A stretch of DNA of 64,000 bases from JBGSMF01 sp964651475 (GCA_964651475.1 CAZYXV010000009.1:1-64000); one strand, 5' to 3'. Shown: positions 15,230 through 24,572, numbered from the stretch's first letter. Numbers and translations are program-made. Notes: generated from the sequence alone by a model not told the origin.

Positions 15230-16735
15230 ATGCAAAATCAACTTGAAGCGTTAAAAACAAAACTGGCCGAAATCGAAAACCTGCTCCACGCTGCGGCGCT
15301 GCTGGGTTGGGATCAAGAAACCTACATGCCGCCCGGCGGGGTGCAGGCGCGCGCCGAGCAGTTGAGCGCGCTGCGCGGGCTGGCGCACCAAAAATTCATC
15401 GCGGACGAAATCGGCCAGTTGCTGCAAGAGCTGGCCGCGCCTGCCGCGGAACTCGACCCCGACTCGGACGAGGCCAGCCTGGTGCGCGTGACGCTGCGCG
15501 AGTACACCAAAGCGCGCCGGGTGCCGGTTGAATTGGAAGTTCAGTTGGCGCGCGCCACGTCTATCGCGCACAATGCGTGGGTCAAGGCGCGCGCCGAATC
15601 CGATTTTGCGCAATTCGCTCCTCACCTGGAGCGAGTGCTGGACCTCACTATCCAAAAGGCGCAGGCTCTGGGCTACAAAGAGTGTATATACGACGCGCTG
15701 CTGGATCAATACGAGCCTGGGGGCAAGACGGCGCACGTAAAAGCTACCTTTGCCGAACTAAAGACCTCGATTGTGCCGCTCTTGCAAGCGATTAACGAGC
15801 GGCTGGATGCGGTAGACGATACGTGCCTGCACGGCCAGTTTGACGAGCAGATGCAATGGAGCCTGACGAACGAGGCGCTCGGGTTGATCGGGTTCGATTT
15901 TCAACACGGACGGCAAGACAAAGCCGCTCACCCTTTCACCACGTCGTTCTCGTCCAGCGATGTGCGCGTGACTAATCGCATTGACCCCGCCTATTTTGCT
16001 TCGGCGCTCTTTAGCGCGCTGCACGAGGGCGGGCACGGGCTATACGACCAGGGCACCGCGCCCGAATTGGATCGCACCCCGCTCGGGCGCGGCGCATCGT
16101 TGGGCGTGCACGAGTCGCAATCGCGCTTGTGGGAAAACCTGGTGGGGCGCAGCCGGAACTTTTGGCGTTTTTTCTACCCGCGCCTGGTCAAACATTTCCC
16201 CGGCCAGTTCGATGGGCTGGACGCCGAATCGCTTTACCGCGCCGTCAACAAGGTCAAGCCGTCTTTCATTCGCGTGGAAGCAGACGAAGTGACCTATAAC
16301 CTGCACGTCATGCTGCGCCTGGAAATCGAGACCGAACTCTTGGAAGGCAAGATCGGGGTCGCCCAGGCGCCCGAAGCGTGGAACGCCAAGATGCAGGCTT
16401 ACCTGGGGCTGACGCCGCCCAACGACGCGCTGGGCGTGCTGCAAGACGTTCACTGGTCGGGTGGGCTGATCGGCTACTTTCCCACCTATGCGCTGGGCAC
16501 CATGCTCGCCTCGCAACTGTTTGAGCAGATTCGCGTTGACTTGCCCAACCTGGACGAGCACATCGAGGCGGGGCAGTTTGCGCCGCTGCTGGATTGGCTG
16601 CGGCGGAATGTGCATCGTCACAGCGCCAAGTTCACGCCGGACGAACTTGTCCGCCGCATTACCGGCAGGCCGCTGGAAGCGGGACCGTTCGTGCGCTACC
16701 TCCGGGCCAAGTACGGCGAGATGTACAATTTGTAA
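15230..16735 (+). CDS. M32-family metallocarboxypeptidase
   Basis: 501 residues, the usual size for M32 carboxypeptidases (Taq/Pfu carboxypeptidase type). The zinc site is HEGGH (265-269) followed by GLYDQG. The conserved DPAYFASALFSALHEGGH context, GVHESQSRLWEN and VEADEVTYNLHVMLR blocks are all present. It removes C-terminal residues from peptides in the cytoplasm. An upstream open frame overlaps the preceding gene, and this ATG begins the conserved alignment. The Shine-Dalgarno is weak (GAGAGG). Confidence 0.95.
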   Translation: MQNQLEALKTKLAEIENLLHAAALLGWDQETYMPPGGVQARAEQLSALRGLAHQKFIADEIGQLLQELAAPAAELDPDSDEASLVRVTLREYTKARRVPVELEVQLARATSIAHNAWVKARAESDFAQFAPHLERVLDLTIQKAQALGYKECIYDALLDQYEPGGKTAHVKATFAELKTSIVPLLQAINERLDAVDDTCLHGQFDEQMQWSLTNEALGLIGFDFQHGRQDKAAHPFTTSFSSSDVRVTNRIDPAYFASALFSALHEGGHGLYDQGTAPELDRTPLGRGASLGVHESQSRLWENLVGRSRNFWRFFYPRLVKHFPGQFDGLDAESLYRAVNKVKPSFIRVEADEVTYNLHVMLRLEIETELLEGKIGVAQAPEAWNAKMQAYLGLTPPNDALGVLQDVHWSGGLIGYFPTYALGTMLASQLFEQIRVDLPNLDEHIEAGQFAPLLDWLRRNVHRHSAKFTPDELVRRITGRPLEAGPFVRYLRAKYGEMYNL

Positions 16736-16767
16736 AAAGCCCCGGCGTCTACCGATTCACGCGCAGG

Positions 16768-17373
16768 TCAGGTGCGGTTTTTTTGTGGAAAATAATGCCG
16801 CGTTATCTCTCGAACCTTTGCGAGCCACCCTTGACGCTGCTCTGTCGTGCTGGTCACCACGACGCTAAACGTCTCACGATAAAAGGTCTTTACCCCGCAT
16901 AGGCCGAAAACGCAGTTCCGCCAGAGTGTCTCCAGGGGATCTCCAAACACTCTGGCCTCGCGTTCTGGGGTCGTATTCGACGTGTTAAAGACGCAAGCCA
17001 CCTGTGCTTTCAACAAGCCTATAGGAACGCCTTCGCCCTGGTCTCCGTCTGCAAATTGATAGGCAATCCCGGGACGAATTACCCTGTCTACCCACCCTTT
17101 GAGAATGGCCGGCGGTTGCCCCCACCAATTTGGATGCACGATGACAATGCCGTCCGCGTTGAATATTTCTCGACAGTGCCTCTCTATTTCTTGAGGAACA
17201 AAAACTCCTTTGGGGATTTCACTGGCCGGAAGAATTGGATCAAACCTTTCAGCGTACAAATCGTGAAAGGCGACGTGATGCCCGTTCTGTTTCAATTCGG
17301 CCACGGCGGCTTGGGCTATTGCATGGTTAAAGCTTTGACTGCTGGGATGGGCCAAGATGACAGAGATTTGCAT
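16768..17373 (-). CDS. NAD(P)H:quinone oxidoreductase-like flavoprotein
   Basis: 201 residues with a flavodoxin-like fold. It starts MQISVILAHPSSQSFNHAIA (FMN/FAD phosphate-binding loop) and carries the NQO1/KefF family signature HPNWWGQPPAILKGWVDRV, then FGLCGVKT. It should reduce quinones or other electrophiles with NAD(P)H, usually as a dimer. The frame extends upstream, but the conserved domain begins at this ATG. No clear Shine-Dalgarno. Convergent with the M32 gene. Confidence 0.88.
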   Translation of the reverse strand: MQISVILAHPSSQSFNHAIAQAAVAELKQNGHHVAFHDLYAERFDPILPASEIPKGVFVPQEIERHCREIFNADGIVIVHPNWWGQPPAILKGWVDRVIRPGIAYQFADGDQGEGVPIGLLKAQVACVFNTSNTTPEREARVFGDPLETLWRNCVFGLCGVKTFYRETFSVVVTSTTEQRQGWLAKVREITRHYFPQKNRT

Positions 17374-17459
17374 TGTTCGATCACTTTTTTTATTTGTGAG
17401 GGTCTGCCAGACGTCCGGTATCGGCGGGGATGCGGAGCGTCGTCGGCTGCCTGCCGGTG

Positions 17460-18401
17460 CTAATCCGGCATCCACGTTTCTTGTAGCCACGCCAGGGTCG
17501 TATCAATCTTTACCCCCTCTGCAAACTCGATCAGGTAGGGGATCTTGCTCACGTCGTCCAGCGATACGGCCACACCTTCAGGAAAGACGGGCGCCAGGCG
17601 ATGGTAGCGCTTGCCAAGAATTTGCTGGCACTGATAGTCCGCGATACCGGCGGTGCCATCGAGCATGAGACTGATGAGCGGCTTGACCCACTGAGCGTAT
17701 CCCCAATCGTGAGTTTTGCCCTTGATGTATTGCAAACTCGTGCCCGTTCCCAACGACAGCAGCAACACCTCGTCCAGGGCATGCGTTGGCGGGTAGCGGC
17801 TGTCCTGCGTTTGCGCAAGCGCGCACATGGCCGGATTGCTTGCGTACACGCCGCCGTCCACATACCCGTTGACCGAGGGGAAATAGGTTGGGGCGGCGCT
17901 CGTATACAGTCCCACGTCGGCGGCAAGAACGGCGCTGTCATTGCTGGGCCCCGCCAGGTTATGAAAAAGCTTGGGCTTCCACGTGCGCTTTTCAGGGGCT
18001 TCGTTGTCAAGATCGAAAGCGGTCACCAAAACCCGTTTCTTCAGTTGCCCCAGAGTTGTGTTCCCAAAGATCCTCTGCAGTTCGCGCCGAAGAGGCTTGA
18101 TGTCATAATCAGCGCCGCTCAGTTTCCCCAGGTCAACCAGATCGTCCAGCCACGAGTCGTTGAATATCTTGGGGCCTTTATTGACGTAAAGGTCTCTTAT
18201 CTCTGCCAGGTCGGTCTGATGAGCTATTCCAAGAGCCAGCAGTCCGCCCGTGGACGTTCCGGCCAACAGGTCTATGGAATTGAGCAAGCCTTCAAGTCCA
18301 GGCGTGGCGAGGATCCGCTGCAGCAAGATGGTGGTAACAAGCCCGCGGATTCCTCCCCCATCCATCGAGACAACACGATAGTTTGACACGAGATTCCTCA
18401 C
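17460..18401 (-). CDS. Patatin-like phospholipase
   Basis: 313 residues. The patatin hallmarks are present: the oxyanion loop DGGGIRG (14-20), the nucleophile elbow GTSTG with Ser50, and the catalytic Asp182 in VDGGV. It is a Ser-Asp dyad lipid acyl hydrolase, probably acting on phospholipids at the membrane face. There is no signal peptide. Its ATG overlaps the stop of the upstream lipoprotein gene by 4 bases. No cyclase or other CBASS partner lies nearby, so a defence role is not indicated. Confidence 0.92.
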   Translation of the reverse strand: MRNLVSNYRVVSMDGGGIRGLVTTILLQRILATPGLEGLLNSIDLLAGTSTGGLLALGIAHQTDLAEIRDLYVNKGPKIFNDSWLDDLVDLGKLSGADYDIKPLRRELQRIFGNTTLGQLKKRVLVTAFDLDNEAPEKRTWKPKLFHNLAGPSNDSAVLAADVGLYTSAAPTYFPSVNGYVDGGVYASNPAMCALAQTQDSRYPPTHALDEVLLLSLGTGTSLQYIKGKTHDWGYAQWVKPLISLMLDGTAGIADYQCQQILGKRYHRLAPVFPEGVAVSLDDVSKIPYLIEFAEGVKIDTTLAWLQETWMPD

Positions 18402-19051
18402 TCGCTAACCACAAAGTACCATCTCAGCAAATCGTTCCCTGCTTCTGTGGGATAGTGCAGAACAACCTCGTACAAGCCGGTTGTAATATCTGCCTTCCAG
18501 CAGAATTCCTCGTGCATCAACATGCCAGGCCAGGCTGTGCCAGGGTTAGTGCTATTGGGCACAATAATGTCTTGCCAGGTCAGTTCGGATGGGACGACGC
18601 CATTCACTTTTACAAATAGATGGTTGTGCGCGCGTTCTCCCTGGGCAAATAACGACAGCAGGGGGGAGGAACAACCTCCCACTGGCAGCGGTGGATACGT
18701 GGGGCAGTCGCCGAAATATGTCTTGATCGGTCTGACACAGATTCTTTCAACGTCAGCCAGCCGTATAGTGCTGTCTGCGGAGGGCGAGACTGATGCGAGC
18801 CAACCAGGGATGGGTTGCGTGGCCTCCCGCTGAACATTGCCTGGCAGCGGCGGAATTGGTCTGATGCTTGGAGTCACTGTTGGGGGAAATGGCGTCAAAG
18901 TAAACATGGGGAAATGGGAATAAGTGGCAGTTGGAGAAATTGGCACAGGTGTACTGGCCGTAGGCGCCGGTGGAGGTTCGACGCCGCACGCGGCGAAAAC
19001 TGTGATTGCCAGCACAAGGCCGGCTAGCGCACACCGAAAGTTAGTATTCAT
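18398..19051 (-). CDS. Pro/Thr-rich lipoprotein of unknown function
   Basis: 217 residues. An N-terminal lipoprotein signal (hydrophobic stretch ending FAAC, Cys at about 22) is followed by a Pro/Thr-rich linker (about 25-75). A globular domain of about 140 residues follows with several cysteines and a C-terminal YEVVLHYPTEAGNDLLRWYFVV strand pattern. The product should be exported and anchored. GAGGA precedes the ATG. Translationally coupled to the patatin gene. Confidence 0.75.
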   Translation of the reverse strand: MNTNFRCALAGLVLAITVFAACGVEPPPAPTASTPVPISPTATYSHFPMFTLTPFPPTVTPSIRPIPPLPGNVQREATQPIPGWLASVSPSADSTIRLADVERICVRPIKTYFGDCPTYPPLPVGGCSSPLLSLFAQGERAHNHLFVKVNGVVPSELTWQDIIVPNSTNPGTAWPGMLMHEEFCWKADITTGLYEVVLHYPTEAGNDLLRWYFVVSE

Positions 19052-19231
19052 GCGTGAATCCTCAATCTACAAAAGTTATATGGCTTTACATTCGTATTAT
19101 TCGCACAGATGCGCAGATCAAAAATCCGGCTGCGGCAGGGTCTAGTATGCTATTGTACAATAGATAACAACAGAAGCAAAACGAGACCCCTCCAGAGGGA
19201 TCGGCGGCGATAACACCTTTTATGTTAAACG

Positions 19232-19256
19232 CAAAAGTCCAACCTCTGGTTGGACT
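19232..19256 (-). terminator. Intrinsic terminator of the tRNA-Leu gene
   Basis: On the minus strand AGTCCAACC-AGA-GGTTGGACT is followed by TTTTGC. The 9-bp perfect stem begins 4 bases after the tRNA 3' end. Confidence 0.85.
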
Positions 19257-19259
19257 CAA

Positions 19260-19344
19260 TGCCGAAGCGGGGATTTGAACCCCGATGAGCGTATTGCTCA
19301 CTGCGCCCTGAACGCAGCGCGTCTGCCAATTCCGCCACTTCGGC
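19260..19344 (-). tRNA. tRNA-Leu (anticodon CAG)
   Basis: 85 bases on the minus strand. Acceptor stem GCCGAAG/CTTCGGC with discriminator A, D-arm GGCGGAATTGGCAGACGC, anticodon stem CTGCG/CGCAG around loop TTCAGGG, a long class-II variable arm (TGAGCAATACGCTCA) and T-arm CGGGGTTCAAATCCCCG. The long variable arm and loop identify Leu. The CCA end is not encoded. Confidence 0.97.
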
Positions 19345-19357
19345 TCAAAGCGCCACT

Positions 19358-19385
19358 ATTCTACAATATAATGTTCATTTGTCAA
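19358..19385 (-). promoter_or_regulatory. tRNA-Leu promoter
   Basis: On the minus strand, consensus TTGACA (19385-19380), 16-base spacer, TAGAAT (19363-19358), with initiation expected near 19351, a few bases before the mature 5' end. It lies back to back with the MarR promoter. Confidence 0.75.
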
Positions 19386-19405
19386 GCCCTTGGCCGCCAT
19401 GCTGC

Positions 19406-19441
19406 TTGACAAAATAGTTCTATGTCGTATAATTCGGCATA
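19406..19441 (+). promoter_or_regulatory. MarR operon promoter with overlapping operator-like palindrome
   Basis: A perfect TTGACA (19406-19411), 16-base spacer and perfect TATAAT (19428-19433). The -10 box sits at the centre of an imperfect palindrome, TATGTCG-TATAATT-CGGCATA (19421-19441, one mismatch). A dimeric regulator bound there would block RNA polymerase, so autorepression by the MarR protein is a direct prediction. Confidence 0.75.
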
Positions 19442-19464
19442 TTACAAACTGGAAGGCGCGCACG

Positions 19465-20031
19465 ATGACACAAACCAAACCCGGCCGGCACGAAAAAGAA
19501 CTCGATCAGGCGCTCAAGCAGTGCGGCGTCAAAGACCCGCGCGGCTTTGAATTGCTGCGGCTGCTGAACAGTTCGGCCCACATCATCGAGTCTCTGGCAG
19601 ACCACAGCTTGCGAGCCAGCGGGCTTTCGGGGCCGCGCCTGCATCTGCTCATCTGGTTGCACGTCGAAGAGCAGCGCGGCAATACGCAGGGCGTATCGCC
19701 AAGCCGATTGAGCAAATTCCGACACATCAGCAAAAACACCGTCAGTTCTTTGCTGCGTTCGCTGGAGGAACAAGGCCTGATCGAGCGCACGCTATCCAGC
19801 GAAGACAAGCGCAAGTTTCACATTTGCCTGAGCGAGGAAGGACGCGCGTTGGTGTGTTCCACCCTCCCCATCCATGCGGCCTTTGTATCCAGATTATTTT
19901 CGGGTTTGTCGGCAGATGAACAGGCCACGCTCGTCAAGCTGCTTGGCAAGCTGCGCCAGTCGCTCGTGGACAAAGTGGCCGCCAGTGGGCTGGCATCGAA
20001 TGACGGGCGACGCGAGACAAATGGCGAATAG
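19465..20031 (+). CDS. MarR-family transcriptional regulator
   Basis: 188 residues with a winged helix (SRLSKFRHISKNTVSSLLRSLEEQGLIERTLSSEDKRKFHICLSEEG pattern, about 75-125) and flanking dimerisation helices. This is the usual MarR design. The ATG follows GGAAGG. It heads an operon with two half-ABC exporters, a typical setting for a drug- or toxicant-responsive repressor. The palindrome over its own -10 box is the likely binding site. The ligand is unknown. Confidence 0.9.
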   Translation: MTQTKPGRHEKELDQALKQCGVKDPRGFELLRLLNSSAHIIESLADHSLRASGLSGPRLHLLIWLHVEEQRGNTQGVSPSRLSKFRHISKNTVSSLLRSLEEQGLIERTLSSEDKRKFHICLSEEGRALVCSTLPIHAAFVSRLFSGLSADEQATLVKLLGKLRQSLVDKVAASGLASNDGRRETNGE

Positions 20032-20075
20032 TTGGCGCGCCCTAATGCGCCAGCTACCACGAAACAGGAAGGATT

Positions 20076-22019
20076 ATGTCACTCTCTTTATCTCGACCAC
20101 ACCAAATGCGCAGCGGCAACCCTGCCGGCAGCGGCGCGCTCGGGCGCGCAATCACGTACCTGGGGCACTATCGAGGCGTTGCCGCCGTTGCGTATCTCTG
20201 CTTATTCATTTCTACAGGCGCCCAGTTGATGGTGCCGCAACTGGTACAAAGCACGATTGATGCTATCACTAATGGCGTCTTGGCTCAGACCATCGTCAAA
20301 TTGCCGGCGGCAGTCCAGGCGCTTGCCCTCCAACGCCTGGAATGGCCCTCAGACAGGTTGGCAGGCAACGCCGCCCAGGCAGAGTCGGCCCTGATTGCGG
20401 CCGGCATTGGGCTGGTGGGTTTTGCATTGATGCGCGGCCTGTTTGCCTTTGGGCAGGGCTATATGGCCGAGCGGACTTCGCAAAGCGCGGCGTTCGATTT
20501 TCGCAACGACCTGTTCGCCAAAATTCAGCGCCTGTCGTTCAGCTATCACGACCAGACGCAAACGGGGCAATTGATGATCCGCGCCACCGATGATGTGGAA
20601 AAAGTGCGCCTCTTTATTGGACAGGGCCTGATGATGGCTTTACAAGCATTGCTCTTATTAGTGGGTACGCTGATCATCTTGTTGCTGACCAATTTCAATC
20701 TCACCCTGGTTGTTCTGCCAATCCTGCCCATCGCGATGGTTCTGTTCATGGGATTCAATGGAATTGCCCGGCCGCTTTTCAGCCAGGTGCAAATCAGGCT
20801 GTCGGCGCTCAATACGATTTTGCAAGAAAACCTGGCCGGCATCAAGGTCGTAAAAGCGTTTGCGCGCGAGCCTGAAGAGCAAGCCCGGTTCGACCAATCA
20901 GCCGAGTCGTTGATGCAGCAACATCTTGCGGTGAGCCGGGTCATGTCGTTCTTGTTCCCCTTTGTCTTTTTGATTGGCAACCTGGGGCAGGCTGCCGTAT
21001 TGTATTTTGGCGGCAAACAAATCTTGGGCGGCACGTTGACGTTGGGCGAGTGGCAAAAGTTTAGCCTGTACCTGATCTACCTGTTTTTCCCGATGGGCAT
21101 GTTGGGCCTGATTATCGCTCAAATGTCGCAGGCGAGCGCCTCGGCGGCGCGCATTTTTGAAATCCTGGACGCCGAGAGCGACGTGACCGATAAACCCGAT
21201 GCAGAGACCATGCCGCCCATTCAGGGCTGCGTGGAATTTGAAAACGTCACGTTCCGCTACTTTGGCAGTTCTGAGCCGGTGCTGAGCAACGTGAGCCTGG
21301 ACGCCTTGCCGGGCCAGACGATCGCCTTGCTGGGCGCAACCGGCAGCGGCAAGACCACCATTATCAACCTTGTGCCGCGCTTTTACGACGCGAGCGAGGG
21401 CCGCGTTTTGATTGACGGCCGCGACGTGCGTGACGTCAAGCTAGATTCGTTGCGCCCGCAAATTGGGATTGTGCTGCAAGATACCACACTGTTCAGCGGC
21501 ACTATCCGCGACAATATTGCGTTTGGCCGCCCCGATGCCAGCATGGACGAAATCATTGCCGCCGCCCAGGCGGCGGCGGCGCACGACTTTATCACGAGCT
21601 TTCCCGATGGGTACGACACCCGCGTCGGCGAGCGCGGCGCGACGCTTTCCGGCGGGCAAAAACAGCGCATTGCCATTGCCCGCGCCCTGCTGCTCAATCC
21701 CCGCATCTTGATCCTGGACGATTCCACCAGCAGCGTGGACCTGGCAACCGAATACCGCATCCAAAAAGCGCTCGACCAGTTGATGCGGGGCCGCACCAGT
21801 TTCGTCATTGCCCAGCGCATCAGCACAGTCCTCAACGCCAACCAAATCCTGGTGCTGGACAAGGGCAAAATCGTCGCTCGCGGCAAGCACGAAGAGCTGA
21901 TGGAAAGCAGCCCGATTTACGCTGAGATCTATCATTCGCAACTGGTGGAAGACGTCGAACTGACGAACGGCTCAGGCGGCGACGATGGCTTGATCACTTT
22001 AGGAGAACAACGACTATGA
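20076..22019 (+). CDS. Half-ABC exporter (subunit A of a probable heterodimer)
   Basis: 647 residues: an ABC_membrane region with six predicted helices (about 35-325) followed by a nucleotide-binding domain (Walker A GATGSGKTT near 420, signature LSGGQ, Walker B ILILDDSTSSVD). The Walker B is followed by Asp instead of the catalytic Glu (ILDD-S), so this ATP site may be degenerate. That fits a heterodimeric exporter in which only one of two sites is fully active. AGGAAGG precedes the ATG. Its last four bases overlap the next gene. Confidence 0.92.
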   Translation: MSLSLSRPHQMRSGNPAGSGALGRAITYLGHYRGVAAVAYLCLFISTGAQLMVPQLVQSTIDAITNGVLAQTIVKLPAAVQALALQRLEWPSDRLAGNAAQAESALIAAGIGLVGFALMRGLFAFGQGYMAERTSQSAAFDFRNDLFAKIQRLSFSYHDQTQTGQLMIRATDDVEKVRLFIGQGLMMALQALLLLVGTLIILLLTNFNLTLVVLPILPIAMVLFMGFNGIARPLFSQVQIRLSALNTILQENLAGIKVVKAFAREPEEQARFDQSAESLMQQHLAVSRVMSFLFPFVFLIGNLGQAAVLYFGGKQILGGTLTLGEWQKFSLYLIYLFFPMGMLGLIIAQMSQASASAARIFEILDAESDVTDKPDAETMPPIQGCVEFENVTFRYFGSSEPVLSNVSLDALPGQTIALLGATGSGKTTIINLVPRFYDASEGRVLIDGRDVRDVKLDSLRPQIGIVLQDTTLFSGTIRDNIAFGRPDASMDEIIAAAQAAAAHDFITSFPDGYDTRVGERGATLSGGQKQRIAIARALLLNPRILILDDSTSSVDLATEYRIQKALDQLMRGRTSFVIAQRISTVLNANQILVLDKGKIVARGKHEELMESSPIYAEIYHSQLVEDVELTNGSGGDDGLITLGEQRL

Positions 22020-24013
22020 TGAGAGGAGGGGGCGGCGGCCCCATGCACATGGCCCTGCACGTTGAAACGAGCAAGCCGAAAAATGTCGGCGCGACGATCG
22101 GGCGGCTGGTCGCCTATTTCAAACCTTATTGGGCCATGATCATTCTTATTGTGTTATTGATCGTGGGGGGCACGTGGACGCAGGTGATTGCGCCTGACCT
22201 GATTGGGCAGGTGGTGGATTGCTATCTCACGCCGGCCACCACCGCCAGCAATTTCCAGATGCCCGGCGTGCCATCGAGCCTGATGGCCTCCAGGTCGGCG
22301 GCAAATTGCTGGTACACCACCGTCGCGCCGGACCGCACCATGGACGAAACGTTGAGCGGGCTGGCAGGCTTGATTTTGCGCGTGGTTGGATTGTACCTTG
22401 TCGGCGCCCTGGCCGGCGGCTTGCAGTTTTTCCTTATGACGTGGATGGGGCAACACATCCTCAAGCAGTTGCGCGTGGAGGTGTTCAAGCAGCTGCATCG
22501 CCTCTCGTTGAGTTTCTATGCCGAAAACGAAGCCGGCAATTTAATGAGCCGCATCACCAACGATAGCGACACGATTCAACAGGCGATCAATTTCGCGTTG
22601 GTCAACGTTGCCAGCGGGGCGCTCTTGCTGGCGTGGATCGCTTTCAGCATGCTGCGCAAGAGCATTCCGTATGCGTTGCTCAGCATGTCGGTCATGCCGC
22701 TCATGGTGCTGGCGACCCTGTGGTTCTCGGGGCAGGCGCGCAAAGCGTTTCGCAAGACCCGGCAAGAAATAGGCAACGTCAATGCCGACCTGCAAGAGAG
22801 TATAGCGGGGGTGCGTGAGGTGCAAGCCTTTAACCGCGAAGAGGCCAACATTGAAAATTTCAAGCGCAGCAATGCCGCCAACCGAGACGCCAATATCCGC
22901 GCCGTAGCGTTCACCAGCGCGCTGGCGCCCACGTTGGAAGCCTTGGGCTATATCGCCGTGGCGATTGTGGTAGTGACAGGCGGATTGGCCGTGCTGCGAA
23001 ATCAACCCTTGATGGGGACTAGCATCTCTCTTGGCTTGATGGTCACTTTCTTGGGTTACGTCCAGCGCTTTAATCAGCCCATCCAGCAAATCGCAATGCT
23101 GTGGACCAATATCCAGAGCGCCGTGGCCGGCGCGGAGCGTATCTTTGGCATTCTCGATACCAGGCCAGACGTCACCGACAAACCCAATGCGCCCGACATG
23201 CCAACTATCCAGGGCAAAGTTGAATTGATTGACGTTCACGCCGAATACGTGAAAGACGAATGTGTATTGTGCGGCGTCAGCCTTCAAGCCGAACCCGGCC
23301 AGACGGTCGCCATTGTTGGGCCAACCGGCGCCGGCAAGACCACCATCATCAACCTGATTCCGCGCTTTTACGACGTGATCGGCGGCGCGATCAAGATTGA
23401 CGGCATTGACGTGCGCGACGTGACGCGCGCCAGCCTGCGCAAGCAAATCGGCATTGTGCTGCAAGATACGTTCTTGTTCAGCGATACGGTGATGAACAAT
23501 ATCCGCTACGGCAGTCCCGACGCAACCGACGAGCAAGTGATGACCGCCGCAAAACTGGTGTACGCGGACCACTTTATCGAGCGGTTGCCGCTGGGCTACC
23601 AGACCGTCTTGGGCGAGCGCGGCGCGGGACTCAGCCAGGGCCAGCGGCAACTCGTCGCCATCGCGCGCGCCGCGTTGGCCAACCCACGCATTTTGATCTT
23701 GGACGAGGCCACCTCCAGCGTGGACACGCGCACCGAGCGGCTGATTCAGCAGGCGCTAGATAAATTGCTCGAGGGACGCACCAGCTTTGTCATCGCGCAC
23801 CGCCTCAGCACCATTCGCAGCGCCGATCAGGTGTTGGTGCTAAACGAGGGACAAGTCGTCGAGCGCGGAACGCACGAGAGCCTGCTGGCAGCGCGAGGTT
23901 TTTATTACGATTTGTATATGAGCCAGTTCAGGACGCAAACAGACGACGGCCTGATGCTAACGGCGGACATGGCTTTGCCTGGTGCAAAACGGAGCGCGCC
24001 AGCGTTGGCATAG
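22016..24013 (+). CDS. Half-ABC exporter (subunit B of a probable heterodimer)
   Basis: 665 residues with an exporter-type membrane domain (about 40-370) and NBD (Walker A GPTGAGKTT near 435, signature LSQGQ, Walker B ILILDEATSSVDTRTE with the catalytic Glu present, H-loop AHRLS). An insert of about 50 residues between the first helices (around PDLIGQVVDCYLTP to the second TM) is longer than in subunit A. Translational overlap with subunit A argues for a 1:1 complex. The likely role is export of lipids or drugs under MarR control. Confidence 0.92.
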   Translation: MMRGGGGGPMHMALHVETSKPKNVGATIGRLVAYFKPYWAMIILIVLLIVGGTWTQVIAPDLIGQVVDCYLTPATTASNFQMPGVPSSLMASRSAANCWYTTVAPDRTMDETLSGLAGLILRVVGLYLVGALAGGLQFFLMTWMGQHILKQLRVEVFKQLHRLSLSFYAENEAGNLMSRITNDSDTIQQAINFALVNVASGALLLAWIAFSMLRKSIPYALLSMSVMPLMVLATLWFSGQARKAFRKTRQEIGNVNADLQESIAGVREVQAFNREEANIENFKRSNAANRDANIRAVAFTSALAPTLEALGYIAVAIVVVTGGLAVLRNQPLMGTSISLGLMVTFLGYVQRFNQPIQQIAMLWTNIQSAVAGAERIFGILDTRPDVTDKPNAPDMPTIQGKVELIDVHAEYVKDECVLCGVSLQAEPGQTVAIVGPTGAGKTTIINLIPRFYDVIGGAIKIDGIDVRDVTRASLRKQIGIVLQDTFLFSDTVMNNIRYGSPDATDEQVMTAAKLVYADHFIERLPLGYQTVLGERGAGLSQGQRQLVAIARAALANPRILILDEATSSVDTRTERLIQQALDKLLEGRTSFVIAHRLSTIRSADQVLVLNEGQVVERGTHESLLAARGFYYDLYMSQFRTQTDDGLMLTADMALPGAKRSAPALA

Positions 24014-24186
24014 AGAAAAAGTGTCAGGCCATTTGGCTTATTCCATCATCGTCCAAATGGCGCACCGCAATACAAGTTTAAATGCTCTACCACTGTGGCG
24101 GCAATCGTGTATAATGAGAGTGTGTAGGTTGGTTGATTAGTTGGAATTGGGGTCACGCAGGGAAGAGTTGGGGTAACATTATTTGG

Positions 24187-24232
24187 AACAAGAAAAGGAA
24201 CACTCGCAAACCAGTGTTCCTTTTCTTGTTTT
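24187..24232 (+). terminator. Strong intrinsic terminator (18-bp stem)
   Basis: AACAAGAAAAGGAACACT pairs perfectly with AGTGTTCCTTTTCTTGTT around an 8-base loop, followed by TT. It lies 174 bases past the exporter stop, leaving room for a roughly 70-110-base transcript starting at the TATAAT near 24112. Confidence 0.75.
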
Positions 24233-24406
24233 ACCCCCGGTTCGCTCGGCGAGTGGACGTTGACATGCCGTACCCTTTGCGTCAAGATGCGCGGTGGTTT
24301 TTGTGGTATCCTATAACTGCAACGGGCAGTGGACTTGCGTAACGAATCTTCCATAGTGAAATAGAAAGGAGGCTGCCTATCAGTAAAACGCCCCTAGAAA
24401 AGAATA

Positions 24407-24450
24407 AAGGGAGCGACCACGTGAATGTGCTGGCCGCTCCCTTGTTTTTA
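24407..24450. terminator. Terminator hairpin, usable on both strands
   Basis: AAGGGAGCGACCA (24407-24419) pairs with TGGCCGCTCCCTT (24431-24443) with one A-C mismatch. GTTTTTA follows on the plus strand, and TATTCTTTTC follows on the minus strand. Confidence 0.65.
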
Positions 24451-24532
24451 ACCTGGACGCATCGGCAAGCTAACGTAGGGCAATCGTATATCGCGCATCA
24501 AGTATTACCGGAGCATCTATGGTATCTTTTAA

Positions 24533-24553
24533 TCAGAGCAACAAGCGTTTCAT
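24533..24553 (-). CDS. Seven-codon reading frame with strong ribosome-binding site (candidate)
   Basis: ATG-AAA-CGC-TTG-TTG-CTC-TGA (MKRLLL) sits 7 bases after a textbook AAGGAGG (minus strand, 24567-24561). After the TGA the same frame stays open for another 20 codons to a TAG. It lies between two hairpins downstream of the macroglobulin gene. It could be a leader-type peptide, a decayed small gene or chance. There is no homology to cite. Confidence 0.2.
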   Translation of the reverse strand: MKRLLL

Positions 24554-24572
24554 TTCTTCTCCTCCTTGATTT

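Noticed and set aside
17460..18401. Patatin as a CBASS/defence effector
   Set aside because: No cyclic-nucleotide synthase, ubiquitin-like or other defence gene is nearby. The neighbours are a lipoprotein and a quinone reductase-like gene.
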